A DNA stretch of 14,286 bases from Thermoplasmata archaeon (GTDB lineage: Archaea > Thermoplasmatota > Thermoplasmata > Thermoplasmatales > Thermoplasmataceae), in the NCBI GenBank assembly GCA_021827885.1, contig JAKAUD010000121.1, positions 1-14,286 of the forward strand, written 5' to 3'. The position numbers and the translations under genes are program-made. The notes under the pieces were generated by a model. That model did not search any database. It was not told where the DNA came from and saw only the letters and a program-made list of their open reading frames with translations. Position 1 is the first letter of the stretch. Every line of letters begins with the position of its first letter. Positions 1 to 6,293 of this stretch are shown piece after piece.

Positions 1-2
1 AA

Positions 3-1064
3 AAGTCCAATATATGATCCTCTCATATTATCAGGCGCAATTGTCGTTATGATACTCTGCGTGGTTGGCGATACAAGGTCCTCCCCAAACGTCGATATCG
101 CCATGAAAGCCAGCAGTATTCCCAGAGTGGGAGTATATGTGAGAAACAGGAATCCGACAGCATAGAACAATGAGCCAACCCCCCGCCATAGCATGGAGTT
201 ACCATATTTTGTCATCATCCTCAACAGAGGGAACTGGAGAATAACAACCAGGAACCCATTGAGTGCCCACACGTAACCAAGGTAAAGGAAAGGCAGGTGC
301 TGTATATATATGGTGTAAACGGTAAATGTTGATCCCCTCTGCCTCATGAAGAATCCCAGAATGATCCCTATTACGATGAAAATCACGAAGAAGCGATCGC
401 GTGAATAGGATTTGGTCAGTTCTCCCCTCTTCAAGGAAGCGTGTTCCCTTGGATTGTAGGTCTCTTTCATCAGATAATATAGCATGAAGATTTCAACAAC
501 TGTCACTATTGAGGAGACCAGAAAGATATACTGCAATCCGTATGATGCCAGAATCGCTCCCATGAGGGGGCCAATCGCAATGCCTAGGTTTGCCATTATC
601 CTCATTATTGTATAACCGGACAATCTGTCGTGGACAGACGTAACATCAGCAACCGCTGCCTGCACTGCAGGATATTGAATAGAATTGATAATTATGGTGC
701 CGAACCATGAAGCCAGCAGGAGGAGAAAGTAATGTGGCACGGCTATACTGTAATATATAAGAAGGTAAAGGAAGACGGCAGGAATCTGGGAATAAACCAG
801 GATTACCCTTCTCCCTATCTTATCTGTAAGTATCCCGGAAAAATACTGTATTACTGCCATCAGTAGTGTTGCCGACCCTAGGAACAACCCCGTTTCTATG
901 AAAGATATGTGATAGGTGATGATGAAAATAAGCGGGACAAATATGAATGTGGAACCCCTCCCAAAAGCCCTGATAAACCTCGTGGCTCCTAGAATCCATA
1001 CGCCACGATCAAGGTTACGAATGTTGTATGAGTAGTTATCCCCTGACGTTTTTCCTATATACAA
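3..1064 (-). CDS. MFS transporter, C-terminus beyond the left edge
   Basis: Major facilitator superfamily permease of the cytoplasmic membrane; substrate unknown. The minus-strand frame is open from an in-frame TAA just upstream to the window edge (354 codons, about 11 of the usual 12 membrane helices). A textbook MFS motif A, GILTDKIGRR, lies at about residues 77-86 in the loop after the second helix, and NMRGSYIGLF near the visible end resembles the second-half loop motif. The reading frame has no ATG before about residue 69, well inside the first membrane bundle, so the start must be non-ATG: TTG at 1064 is the only common initiation codon between the upstream stop and conserved sequence. 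No convincing TATA box sits at the leaderless distance, so start and promoter are tentative. General pattern recalls drug/metabolite efflux (DHA) permeases, but a sugar or acid carrier is equally possible. It follows the permease gene on the same strand after a 133-nt gap. Confidence 0.85.
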   Translation of the reverse strand, partial: MYIGKTSGDNYSYNIRNLDRGVWILGATRFIRAFGRGSTFIFVPLIFIITYHISFIETGLFLGSATLLMAVIQYFSGILTDKIGRRVILVYSQIPAVFLYLLIYYSIAVPHYFLLLLASWFGTIIINSIQYPAVQAAVADVTSVHDRLSGYTIMRIMANLGIAIGPLMGAILASYGLQYIFLVSSIVTVVEIFMLYYLMKETYNPREHASLKRGELTKSYSRDRFFVIFIVIGIILGFFMRQRGSTFTVYTIYIQHLPFLYLGYVWALNGFLVVILQFPLLRMMTKYGNSMLWRGVGSLFYAVGFLFLTYTPTLGILLAFMAISTFGEDLVSPTTQSIITTIAPDNMRGSYIGL

Positions 1065-1197
1065 AATAAATACTTATTCTTTCTCAATGTTCCTTTGCTT
1101 GGATAATTATTGTGAAATATTAACCAAGTAATAGCTATTGTTTTCAAATTAGATGCTTCAGGTGATTTGGAATGGTTGAAAAGATGAATAAACTACG

Positions 1198-3021
1198 TTA
1201 TGTAGTAATGTCGCGGACTGCGGTTCCAAGGCCAAAAAGAACTTCTCTATCTGACACACTTCCTATACATCTTCCTTTGTCATCTACCACCGCGAGTATA
1301 TTGACATTATTTTCCTTTAAGATTCTCAATCCTTCTGAAACTTTCCTGTGTTCCTCGATCGAAATAGCCTTTTCCAGAAGTACACTTCTCATTTTCATAA
1401 CTCTTGCGGTTTTTTCTGGCAGGAAAAGTAAATCAACAATGTTTGCAACTCCAACGGGGTATCTGTTAGCATCAACAATAATTGCATAGGGGGTATGTTT
1501 TCTTATGAGTCCATCGATGACAGTCTTTACCGTATCATCCAGCCCGTAAATTGCTTCAATTGTGTTAACAGATTTATCGTTTATTGTGAGAGTTTCAAGG
1601 TTCTGTGCAACCATCTGCCCCTCCCTTGATAAATCGAGATCATATGGAGTCTTTGTGACAATGCTCTTGACTTCTGACAGAATAAATCCAATAACGATCC
1701 AGGTCAGAAATATAGTTGTATATGCGCTTACGGTAGAGTATGCTGAATAGATCATAACAACCGAACTTATAGAAGCACCAGTTACTGCAAGAATGAATTC
1801 ATCATAGTTCCTGATACGATCAAGAAACGTGTTCTTTACCTTTAGGGCGAGCCTTCTCCCTCTCCTCAACCCAATGCGAATAAGCGAAAAATTGGCACTT
1901 ATGTGTATAAATAGACCTCCAAGTGCTGAAATTGTTCCAAGTATTATGAAGCCGGTTTCAGCAGAAATGTAATCCAGCATGATCAGGGGGAGAGTCACCA
2001 TTACAAGGCTGGTGAAAAGAATTGCAACGAGGGGAGCATTCCGTCTATCCTTCTTTCCAAAAAATGCTGGAAATGATCTGTCGACTCCCATTCTAAAAAT
2101 CGTCCTTGAAGCAGCAGAGCCAAAGGAGAGGAAAGCAAGAATTGCGTCATTTATTGTTGCAATGGCAACAGCATAATAGAAATAAATCCCGAAACTGCCC
2201 AGGTTATTTTTCAAAAGGCTTATTATTGGCAATTTTTCAGTAACAGGAATAACCAGCGAAGCCTGCAGGATAAGATTGGAAAATGCATAAATCATGACTG
2301 TTGCGAGAATTCCTCCGGTAAGTATCACGGTGATTACGCTGTTCCCGACATCTTTTTTCGGGTTCTTCACCTCTCCCGAAACGGGCGCAATTGATCCATA
2401 ACCAGTCGGTATGCCCATTGCAAAGAGAATGCCCAGGAAGAGGTCACCGGGAGTTATCGGGTATACACTTGGATTGGGAACGTATGCAGCTCCTTTCGTG
2501 ACCACAAATGAGGCTGCTATTATTGCAATCATGGTCACAATCTCAATCACAACCGCAACTAACGCGTATCTGGAGGATAACCTTATCCCGATAATGAGAA
2601 AAGTCACAGACGGGATCACTATTATGGCAAGTGCGATAAACACTGAAATTCCAAAAACAAGGTGAAGGATAAATATCGCACCCATCACGTAGGCAATGCC
2701 GTATAAGAAGGAATAAAAAATGTACATCCAGCCTGTGTCAAACCCGATCCTTGCAGATAAAGCCTGGAAAGCGTAGGTGTAATAGCCCCCGGACGATGAA
2801 AATCTTCTGGAGAGCCTTGTGACAGACAGCCCATTGAGAAGGACAAGGAGAGTTCCAATCACCATGACAGGAGGAGCGTCATATCCTGCTAGCGTTATGG
2901 CAAATGCTCCATAAGTCAAGATACTCAGAAGTGGGGACATTCCCCCGAAGGAGAGAAAGAAGAGATCCTTGAAGCTAAGGGTTCTTGCCAGATCGTTTTT
3001 TGAAGCAGCCTCTTCAACCAT
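1198..3021 (-). CDS. APC-family amino-acid permease with C-terminal CBS domain pair
   Basis: Predicted amino-acid/polyamine/organocation (APC) transporter, 607 residues. Residues about 13-460 form the permease: the N-terminal FFLSFGGMSP resembles the first helix of amino-acid permeases, SSSGGYYTYAF (75-85) the second conserved helix region, and GEVKNPKKDVG (216-226) the cytoplasmic loop typical of the family (G-E-x-K-N-P-x-K). A soluble tail follows, with two CBS-like repeats at about 484-540 (VNTIEAIYGLDDTV...) and 547-600 (containing NNVNILAVVDDKGRCIGSVSDRE, split here by the usual strand-turn-helix pattern). CBS pairs bind adenine nucleotides in many transporters, so uptake may be gated by energy state (inference). 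The ATG at 3021 is supported by a TATA box 26 nt upstream, implying a leaderless mRNA. It stands alone between the symporter operon and the MFS gene. Substrate specificity cannot be read from sequence. Confidence 0.9.
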   Translation of the reverse strand: MVEEAASKNDLARTLSFKDLFFLSFGGMSPLLSILTYGAFAITLAGYDAPPVMVIGTLLVLLNGLSVTRLSRRFSSSGGYYTYAFQALSARIGFDTGWMYIFYSFLYGIAYVMGAIFILHLVFGISVFIALAIIVIPSVTFLIIGIRLSSRYALVAVVIEIVTMIAIIAASFVVTKGAAYVPNPSVYPITPGDLFLGILFAMGIPTGYGSIAPVSGEVKNPKKDVGNSVITVILTGGILATVMIYAFSNLILQASLVIPVTEKLPIISLLKNNLGSFGIYFYYAVAIATINDAILAFLSFGSAASRTIFRMGVDRSFPAFFGKKDRRNAPLVAILFTSLVMVTLPLIMLDYISAETGFIILGTISALGGLFIHISANFSLIRIGLRRGRRLALKVKNTFLDRIRNYDEFILAVTGASISSVVMIYSAYSTVSAYTTIFLTWIVIGFILSEVKSIVTKTPYDLDLSREGQMVAQNLETLTINDKSVNTIEAIYGLDDTVKTVIDGLIRKHTPYAIIVDANRYPVGVANIVDLLFLPEKTARVMKMRSVLLEKAISIEEHRKVSEGLRILKENNVNILAVVDDKGRCIGSVSDREVLFGLGTAVRDITT

Positions 3022-3043
3022 AATGTGCCTTTAACAATCCTTA

Positions 3044-3049
3044 TTATAA
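3044..3049 (-). promoter_or_regulatory. TATA box (box A) for the APC-CBS permease gene
   Basis: TTATAA centred about 26 nt upstream of the ATG at 3021, inside CTTATAATAAGG on the minus strand. This is the distance expected for archaeal TBP-dependent transcription starting at or next to the start codon. Inferred from position and composition only. Confidence 0.6.
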
Positions 3050-3127
3050 GAATATAGCCATTTTTGAGGATTTGTGCGTATAAGAATTTTGCACACATAC
3101 GCCCATAGTTTGGTGCATATTCATAGT

Positions 3128-3142
3128 GTGTCAGCATGACAC
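3128..3142. repeat. Short perfect inverted repeat upstream of the permease gene
   Basis: GTGTCA and TGACAC flank a 3-nt centre (GCA). It lies about 80-95 nt upstream of the permease TATA box, in the gap between the symporter and permease genes. It could be a protein-binding site; 6-bp arms also arise by chance. Confidence 0.3.
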
Positions 3143-3193
3143 CGATGCCATTGCAAGAAGATTAATTTATAAGGAAATAGAAGGATTCTAATC

Positions 3194-3224
3194 AAAAAAA
3201 AATAAATGAGTTTTTTAAAACTCA
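3194..3224 (-). terminator. Hairpin plus T9 terminator of the symporter operon
   Basis: On the minus strand, the inverted repeat TGAGTTTT / AAAACTCA (plus-strand 3207-3214 and 3217-3224) overlaps the stop codon of the symporter gene. Five nucleotides later comes an uninterrupted run of nine T (plus-strand A at 3194-3202). Archaeal termination needs mainly the T-run; the added stem makes this look like a bacterial-type intrinsic terminator and should insulate the permease gene from read-through. Confidence 0.65.
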
Positions 3225-4738
3225 CTTGCCAGTTCGCTATTATCTATTATACCCTCGTCCTTTACCTTATGCATCACCAGGCTTATTAGGTGTACTATAA
3301 GGACTGCTACAACGTTCAGAATCAGGCTAAAAATTCCAACGTATATGAAGTCGAAGGGTTTGTATAGTGATCCACTGAAATTCAATAGATAGAGCAGGTA
3401 GAGAGTTGATGAAAGGCCAATGAACCACCCAATGCCGATGGAATATTTACTGAACTTCCTGGTATAAAGGGCCAGGTAAACAGCCGGAAGCGTCTGCAGT
3501 ATAAACGCCCCTCCAAAGGTTTGCAGATAAATGACATAACCGTTGGCAGCCGGAGTCAGTGAAAATATCAACGCGGCCACTATCACAACTATCACAAGGA
3601 ATCTTGACAGGAGGGCTTGTTGAGCAGAAGTAGCGTTCTTGTTAATGTATTGGACATACACATTTCTTGTCAGCAGGTTTGCTGAGGCGAGAGCCATTAT
3701 GGATGCCGGCACTACACTGCCTACCACAATGGCAGCATACGCAAGTGCCGTGAATGTTGATGGGAAGAGATCCTTTATCAGGTATGGAAAAGCGAATGAT
3801 GTTGCAGGTTGGCCTTTTGTTCCAAACACTCCTCCATTTGCGACAACGGCAGCAACTCCCAAAATGGCAACTATAAGCAGGAGCACGTTATAGAGAGGCA
3901 ACAGTGACGCATTCCTCTTTATTGTCCTTACATCTTTTGATCCCAGTGTTCCTGTTATTCCATGTGGATAAAGGAAAAGTGCAAGGGCAGAACCCAAGGC
4001 AAGGGTGACATATCCCAATGCCAGGGTGGGTGGCATATCAAGCGGGGTGAATGTCTTCGTTGTTTTCGTATATGCAGACGCGGTGCTGAATATGTTGGCG
4101 AAGCCTCCATAGTGTATAGGCACATATATCACGATAGTGAGAACCACTCCCCAGACAATTGCATCCTTGATTATTGCGGTAAGGGCAGGTGCCCTCATTC
4201 CACTCAGGAAGGTAAAAGCAGCCACCAACAGAAAAGCTATAATCAAGCTTATAGTGACCGGTAAGAAAATTGCCTGCATGACATATCCAATACTCACTAT
4301 TTGCAGGGCAAGGTATGGAAGCTCAGCCAGAACTCCCGTCAATGCTATGAGCAAAGCGAGGAACGGACTGGAGAATCTATCCCTAACGAAATCACCTACA
4401 GTTATGTAATTCCTCTTCTTTGAAACTGTCCATAAGCGTGGCATCATCAGGTATACGATAGGATAGATCATGATTCCATAGGTTATTGCGAACATGGCAA
4501 GCGCTCCAGAACCGCCTGCGACACCGGGAACCGCGATAAGGGTATATGCCGTATACATATCTCCTCCCAAGAGGAACCATACTACGACCGTCCCAAATCT
4601 TCTTCCACCAAGACCCCATTCAGTGATATCTTCCATTGTTTTTGGTTTTCTCCATATGAATGAGATAAAACCCACGAACAGGACGACAATTATCACCGCA
4701 AAAAAGAGGGCATAATCATAATCTGAGAATGAGGTCAT
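3215..4738 (-). CDS. SSS-family solute symporter, MctP/PanF-like
   Basis: Sodium:solute symporter family permease, 507 residues, almost entirely hydrophobic helices with the LeuT-type fold expected (about 13 segments). Visible family features: WGLGGRRFG (41-49) after the first helix, the GMRAPALTAIIKDAIVW stretch (180-196) corresponding to the SSS signature region, and SVVPASIMALASANLLTRNVY (331-351, split as SVVPASIMAL + ASANLLTRNVY), which matches the monocarboxylate/pantothenate-type branch. Its partner is the upstream DUF3311 gene, whose stop overlaps this start (ATGA); that arrangement is characteristic of MctP-type systems for monocarboxylates or amino acids. In an acidophile the coupling ion may be H+ instead of Na+ (inference). 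Substrate is not determinable here. Expression is probably set by the promoter and palindrome in front of the DUF3311 gene. Confidence 0.9.
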   Translation of the reverse strand: MTSFSDYDYALFFAVIIVVLFVGFISFIWRKPKTMEDITEWGLGGRRFGTVVVWFLLGGDMYTAYTLIAVPGVAGGSGALAMFAITYGIMIYPIVYLMMPRLWTVSKKRNYITVGDFVRDRFSSPFLALLIALTGVLAELPYLALQIVSIGYVMQAIFLPVTISLIIAFLLVAAFTFLSGMRAPALTAIIKDAIVWGVVLTIVIYVPIHYGGFANIFSTASAYTKTTKTFTPLDMPPTLALGYVTLALGSALALFLYPHGITGTLGSKDVRTIKRNASLLPLYNVLLLIVAILGVAAVVANGGVFGTKGQPATSFAFPYLIKDLFPSTFTALAYAAIVVGSVVPASIMALASANLLTRNVYVQYINKNATSAQQALLSRFLVIVVIVAALIFSLTPAANGYVIYLQTFGGAFILQTLPAVYLALYTRKFSKYSIGIGWFIGLSSTLYLLYLLNFSGSLYKPFDFIYVGIFSLILNVVAVLIVHLISLVMHKVKDEGIIDNSELASEF

Positions 4739-4947
4739 GAATTCACCTTCTTTCTTTCATATTCTTTGCTTTCCACAAGATACACCGTAAATGTCAGGAT
4801 TGCTGCTATAAAGATCCAGACAAGTTGGTACCAGTAGAAGAAGGGCAGGCCACCTAACTGGGGATTTACTCTATTGTATATGTCAAATCCCAGCACCATA
4901 AATATATATGGCAACAAGAGCAGAATTCCTTTTATGAATCCGTTCAT
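4735..4947 (-). CDS. DUF3311 small membrane protein, symporter partner
   Basis: Seventy-residue protein with two hydrophobic segments (about 5-23 and 37-60) and a short basic tail. The YNRVNPQLGGLPFFYWYQLVW stretch (25-45; core YNRVNP and LPFFYWYQ) is the hallmark of DUF3311 proteins, which accompany SSS symporters of the MctP type as a small accessory membrane subunit. The gene overlaps the symporter start by 4 nt (ATGA), so translation is likely coupled and the two products probably work together in the membrane. Its ATG at 4947 fits a TATA box 27-28 nt upstream, indicating a leaderless transcript. Biochemical role is unknown; stabilising or assembling the symporter is the usual suggestion. 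Confidence 0.88.
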   Translation of the reverse strand: MNGFIKGILLLLPYIFMVLGFDIYNRVNPQLGGLPFFYWYQLVWIFIAAILTFTVYLVESKEYERKKVNS

Positions 4948-4968
4948 GAATGATAGTAAATATCATTC
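4948..4968. promoter_or_regulatory. Candidate operator: 8-bp perfect inverted repeat at the symporter operon start
   Basis: GAATGATA (4948-4955) and TATCATTC (4961-4968) are exact inverted complements around a 5-nt spacer. The palindrome fills the space between the TATA box and the ATG, covering the predicted transcription start. A dimeric regulator bound here would block RNA polymerase, so it is a good candidate repressor site. The regulator is not in the window. Confidence 0.5.
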
Positions 4969-4970
4969 CC

Positions 4971-4978
4971 TTAAATAT
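4971..4978 (-). promoter_or_regulatory. TATA box for the DUF3311-symporter operon
   Basis: ATATTTAA on the minus strand, centred 27-28 nt upstream of the ATG at 4947, preceded by more A/T. Position fits leaderless initiation. Confidence 0.55.
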
Positions 4979-5042
4979 ATTTCTATTTTCGTAATTAATA
5001 TATGTTATTCGTATAAACGCACTATGGTTTAGCGTGAGAAAA

Positions 5043-5786
5043 TTATCGTCTACCAGACCATTCAACCGGGTTAAGATATCCTCTCATCAATTTGATCCAG
5101 AATATTGGTATGTAAAGAAAATCTTTCAACTTTTTCTTATTGGAAAGCATTAAGAAGGCTACCAAAAGTGAATATGCAACCTCCCGGGGAGAAAAACCTG
5201 CAGTCAGCCTTACATAGGAACCCTGCCATTCCGGCCAAAATCTATACTCCCTTGAATAAGATCTATGGATCATTGTGTTTTTGATATACTTGATCTTAAG
5301 TCTGGCTTTCCTGAAATATCTCTGGACATAATACGTCTCCCTTCCATAAATGCCATCAGGAAATGTAATTTTATTGATTATTTCCCTTTTAATCAAAATC
5401 AAGCCAAATGGAATTCCGTAGTTGAATGGATAACCCAGCGAGGAACCTATAACTGCACCGACCTTTCTATCCTCCAACAGGCTTAATGCAGTGTTTATGA
5501 AGTCATCGCGTATGATTTCCACGTCACTGTCAATATAGAGAATATACTGTTTTTTACAGATAATTCCTGCAAAGGATGTAGCATACGCCAACCCTTTATC
5601 TTCAAGGAATACCGTTGCATGAAATTCTTCTGCAATTTTAAGTGTATTATCCGTGCTTTTGCCGTCTATTACAATTATGTTCGAGCCTGGAATGTGCTCT
5701 TTTATGGCTGACAGACAGTTTTCAAGGCTCCTGGCAGAATTCTTTGTCCTGACAACTATATCAAACAGGTTGTTGAAATCTGCCAT
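5043..5786 (-). CDS. GT2-family glycosyltransferase
   Basis: Family 2 (GT-A fold) glycosyltransferase, 247 residues from the start chosen here. It opens with the nucleotide-sugar binding pattern: FDIVVRTKNSARSLENCL, then NIIVIDGKSTDNT (Asp at about 41), and the metal-binding D-x-D as YIDSDVEI (Asp 86 and 88). ETYYVQRYFRKARLKI (about 150-165) resembles the acceptor-side motif of the family, and two hydrophobic stretches near the C-terminus (AYSLLVAFLML, FLYIPIFWIKLM) suggest membrane attachment. A longer reading back to an ATG at 5831 is open, but the TATA box TTATAA at 5810-5815 lies inside that extension and exactly 26-27 nt before the ATG at 5786, so the shorter form is preferred. Likely acts on lipid-linked or surface glycans; donor and acceptor unknown. 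No other glycan genes are adjacent. Confidence 0.85.
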   Translation of the reverse strand: MADFNNLFDIVVRTKNSARSLENCLSAIKEHIPGSNIIVIDGKSTDNTLKIAEEFHATVFLEDKGLAYATSFAGIICKKQYILYIDSDVEIIRDDFINTALSLLEDRKVGAVIGSSLGYPFNYGIPFGLILIKREIINKITFPDGIYGRETYYVQRYFRKARLKIKYIKNTMIHRSYSREYRFWPEWQGSYVRLTAGFSPREVAYSLLVAFLMLSNKKKLKDFLYIPIFWIKLMRGYLNPVEWSGRR

Positions 5787-5809
5787 GTTTACGAAATAGG
5801 AAATTTTAC

Positions 5810-5815
5810 TTATAA
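5810..5815 (-). promoter_or_regulatory. TATA box for the glycosyltransferase gene
   Basis: TTATAA in the context CATTATAAGTAAAA on the minus strand, 26-27 nt before the ATG at 5786. It decides the start: an initiation at 5831 would lie upstream of the core promoter. Confidence 0.55.
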
Positions 5816-5880
5816 TGATTAGGATATCCAATAAAGTTGATGATATATTGAATTTACATAAACGACATCTTCAAACACTA

Positions 5881-5898
5881 AGAAAAACAGAAGAAAAT
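5881..5898 (-). terminator. T-rich terminator after 5S rRNA
   Basis: Immediately after the 3' end of the 5S gene the minus strand reads ATTTTCTTCTGTTTTTCT, a pyrimidine/T-rich stretch with runs of four and five T, as expected for archaeal RNA polymerase termination behind a stable RNA gene. Confidence 0.5.
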
Positions 5899-6017
5899 GT
5901 GACAGCGATTCGCACTTCCCGTCCCCTCGCGGAAGACAGTACACATACGAAACGTTGTAGGCTTTACCGTCGGGTTCGGAATGGGACCGGGTGTTTCCCC
6001 ACAGCTGTGGCCGTCAC
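5899..6017 (-). rRNA. rrf: 5S ribosomal RNA, isolated gene
   Basis: About 119 nt. The minus strand contains the invariant 5S core GGGAAACACC...CCCATTCCGAAC followed by the CGACGGTAAAGCC segment, and GCGAGGGGACGGGAAG in the 3' half. The two ends form the helix I stem: GTGACGGC at the 5' end pairs over 8 bp (one G-U) with GCTGTCAC at the 3' end, which sets the boundaries to within a couple of bases. It is not adjacent to 16S or 23S genes; the neighbours are a glycosyltransferase and otsA. Unlinked rRNA genes are known in Thermoplasma and relatives. It has its own TATA box about 24 nt upstream and a T-rich terminator downstream, so it is a single-gene transcription unit. Confidence 0.93.
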
Positions 6018-6037
6018 AACAGGTAATTATCATCCAG

Positions 6038-6045
6038 TATAAAAA
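6038..6045 (-). promoter_or_regulatory. TATA box for 5S rRNA
   Basis: TTTTTATA on the minus strand, centred about 24-25 nt upstream of the 5S 5' end at 6017. Supports independent transcription of the 5S gene. Confidence 0.6.
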
Positions 6046-6105
6046 TCTCACCAATTTTATGTGCTGATGCATCTTTCAGATTTCAAGGGATGGGTGCAAT
6101 GCCTG

Positions 6106-6228
6106 TTAGCTCTCCAAAGGGAAACACTTCATTTCACTAATTTTCGTAATCGCATTGCCCAAAAATACTTTCTTTTCTGTATTCGCCAACGTGAATTCCT
6201 TTATCACAATGTAATAAGCGGAAACCAT
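6106..6228 (-). CDS. Possible 40-residue ORF between 5S rRNA and otsA
   Basis: A short open frame on the minus strand, ATG to TAA, encoding a mixed-charge soluble peptide (MVSAYYIVIKEFTLANTEKK at its N-terminus). It matches no family I recognise, has no clear TATA box at leaderless distance and no clear Shine-Dalgarno site. It lies in the 273-nt region between the divergent 5S gene and otsA, which otherwise holds only their promoters. It may be real or chance; a 65-codon plus-strand frame across the same bases is equally unsupported. Confidence 0.15.
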   Translation of the reverse strand: MVSAYYIVIKEFTLANTEKKVFLGNAITKISEMKCFPLES

Positions 6229-6265
6229 AATCACCGTAAAAATACACCCTCAAATTAGTAGTTGA

Positions 6266-6273
6266 CTTAAATA
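6266..6273 (+). promoter_or_regulatory. TATA box for otsA-otsB
   Basis: CTTAAATA centred about 25 nt before the ATG at 6294, again at leaderless spacing. Confidence 0.5.
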
Positions 6274-6293
6274 TCATATTATCATGTTCATAT

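Noticed and set aside
2925..3137. Minus-strand frame of 70 codons overlapping the 5' end of the permease gene
   Set aside because: It overlaps conserved permease sequence in another frame and contains the permease TATA box; no family resemblance.
5815..6258. Plus-strand and minus-strand open frames across the 5S rRNA gene and its flank
   Set aside because: They overlap a clear 5S rRNA with an intact helix I, have no family resemblance and no start signals.
6021..6293. Search for a tRNA, C/D-box or other small RNA between the 5S gene and otsA
   Set aside because: No cloverleaf, no TTCRA-type T-loop, and no proper pair of C and D boxes; only promoters and a weak 40-codon frame.
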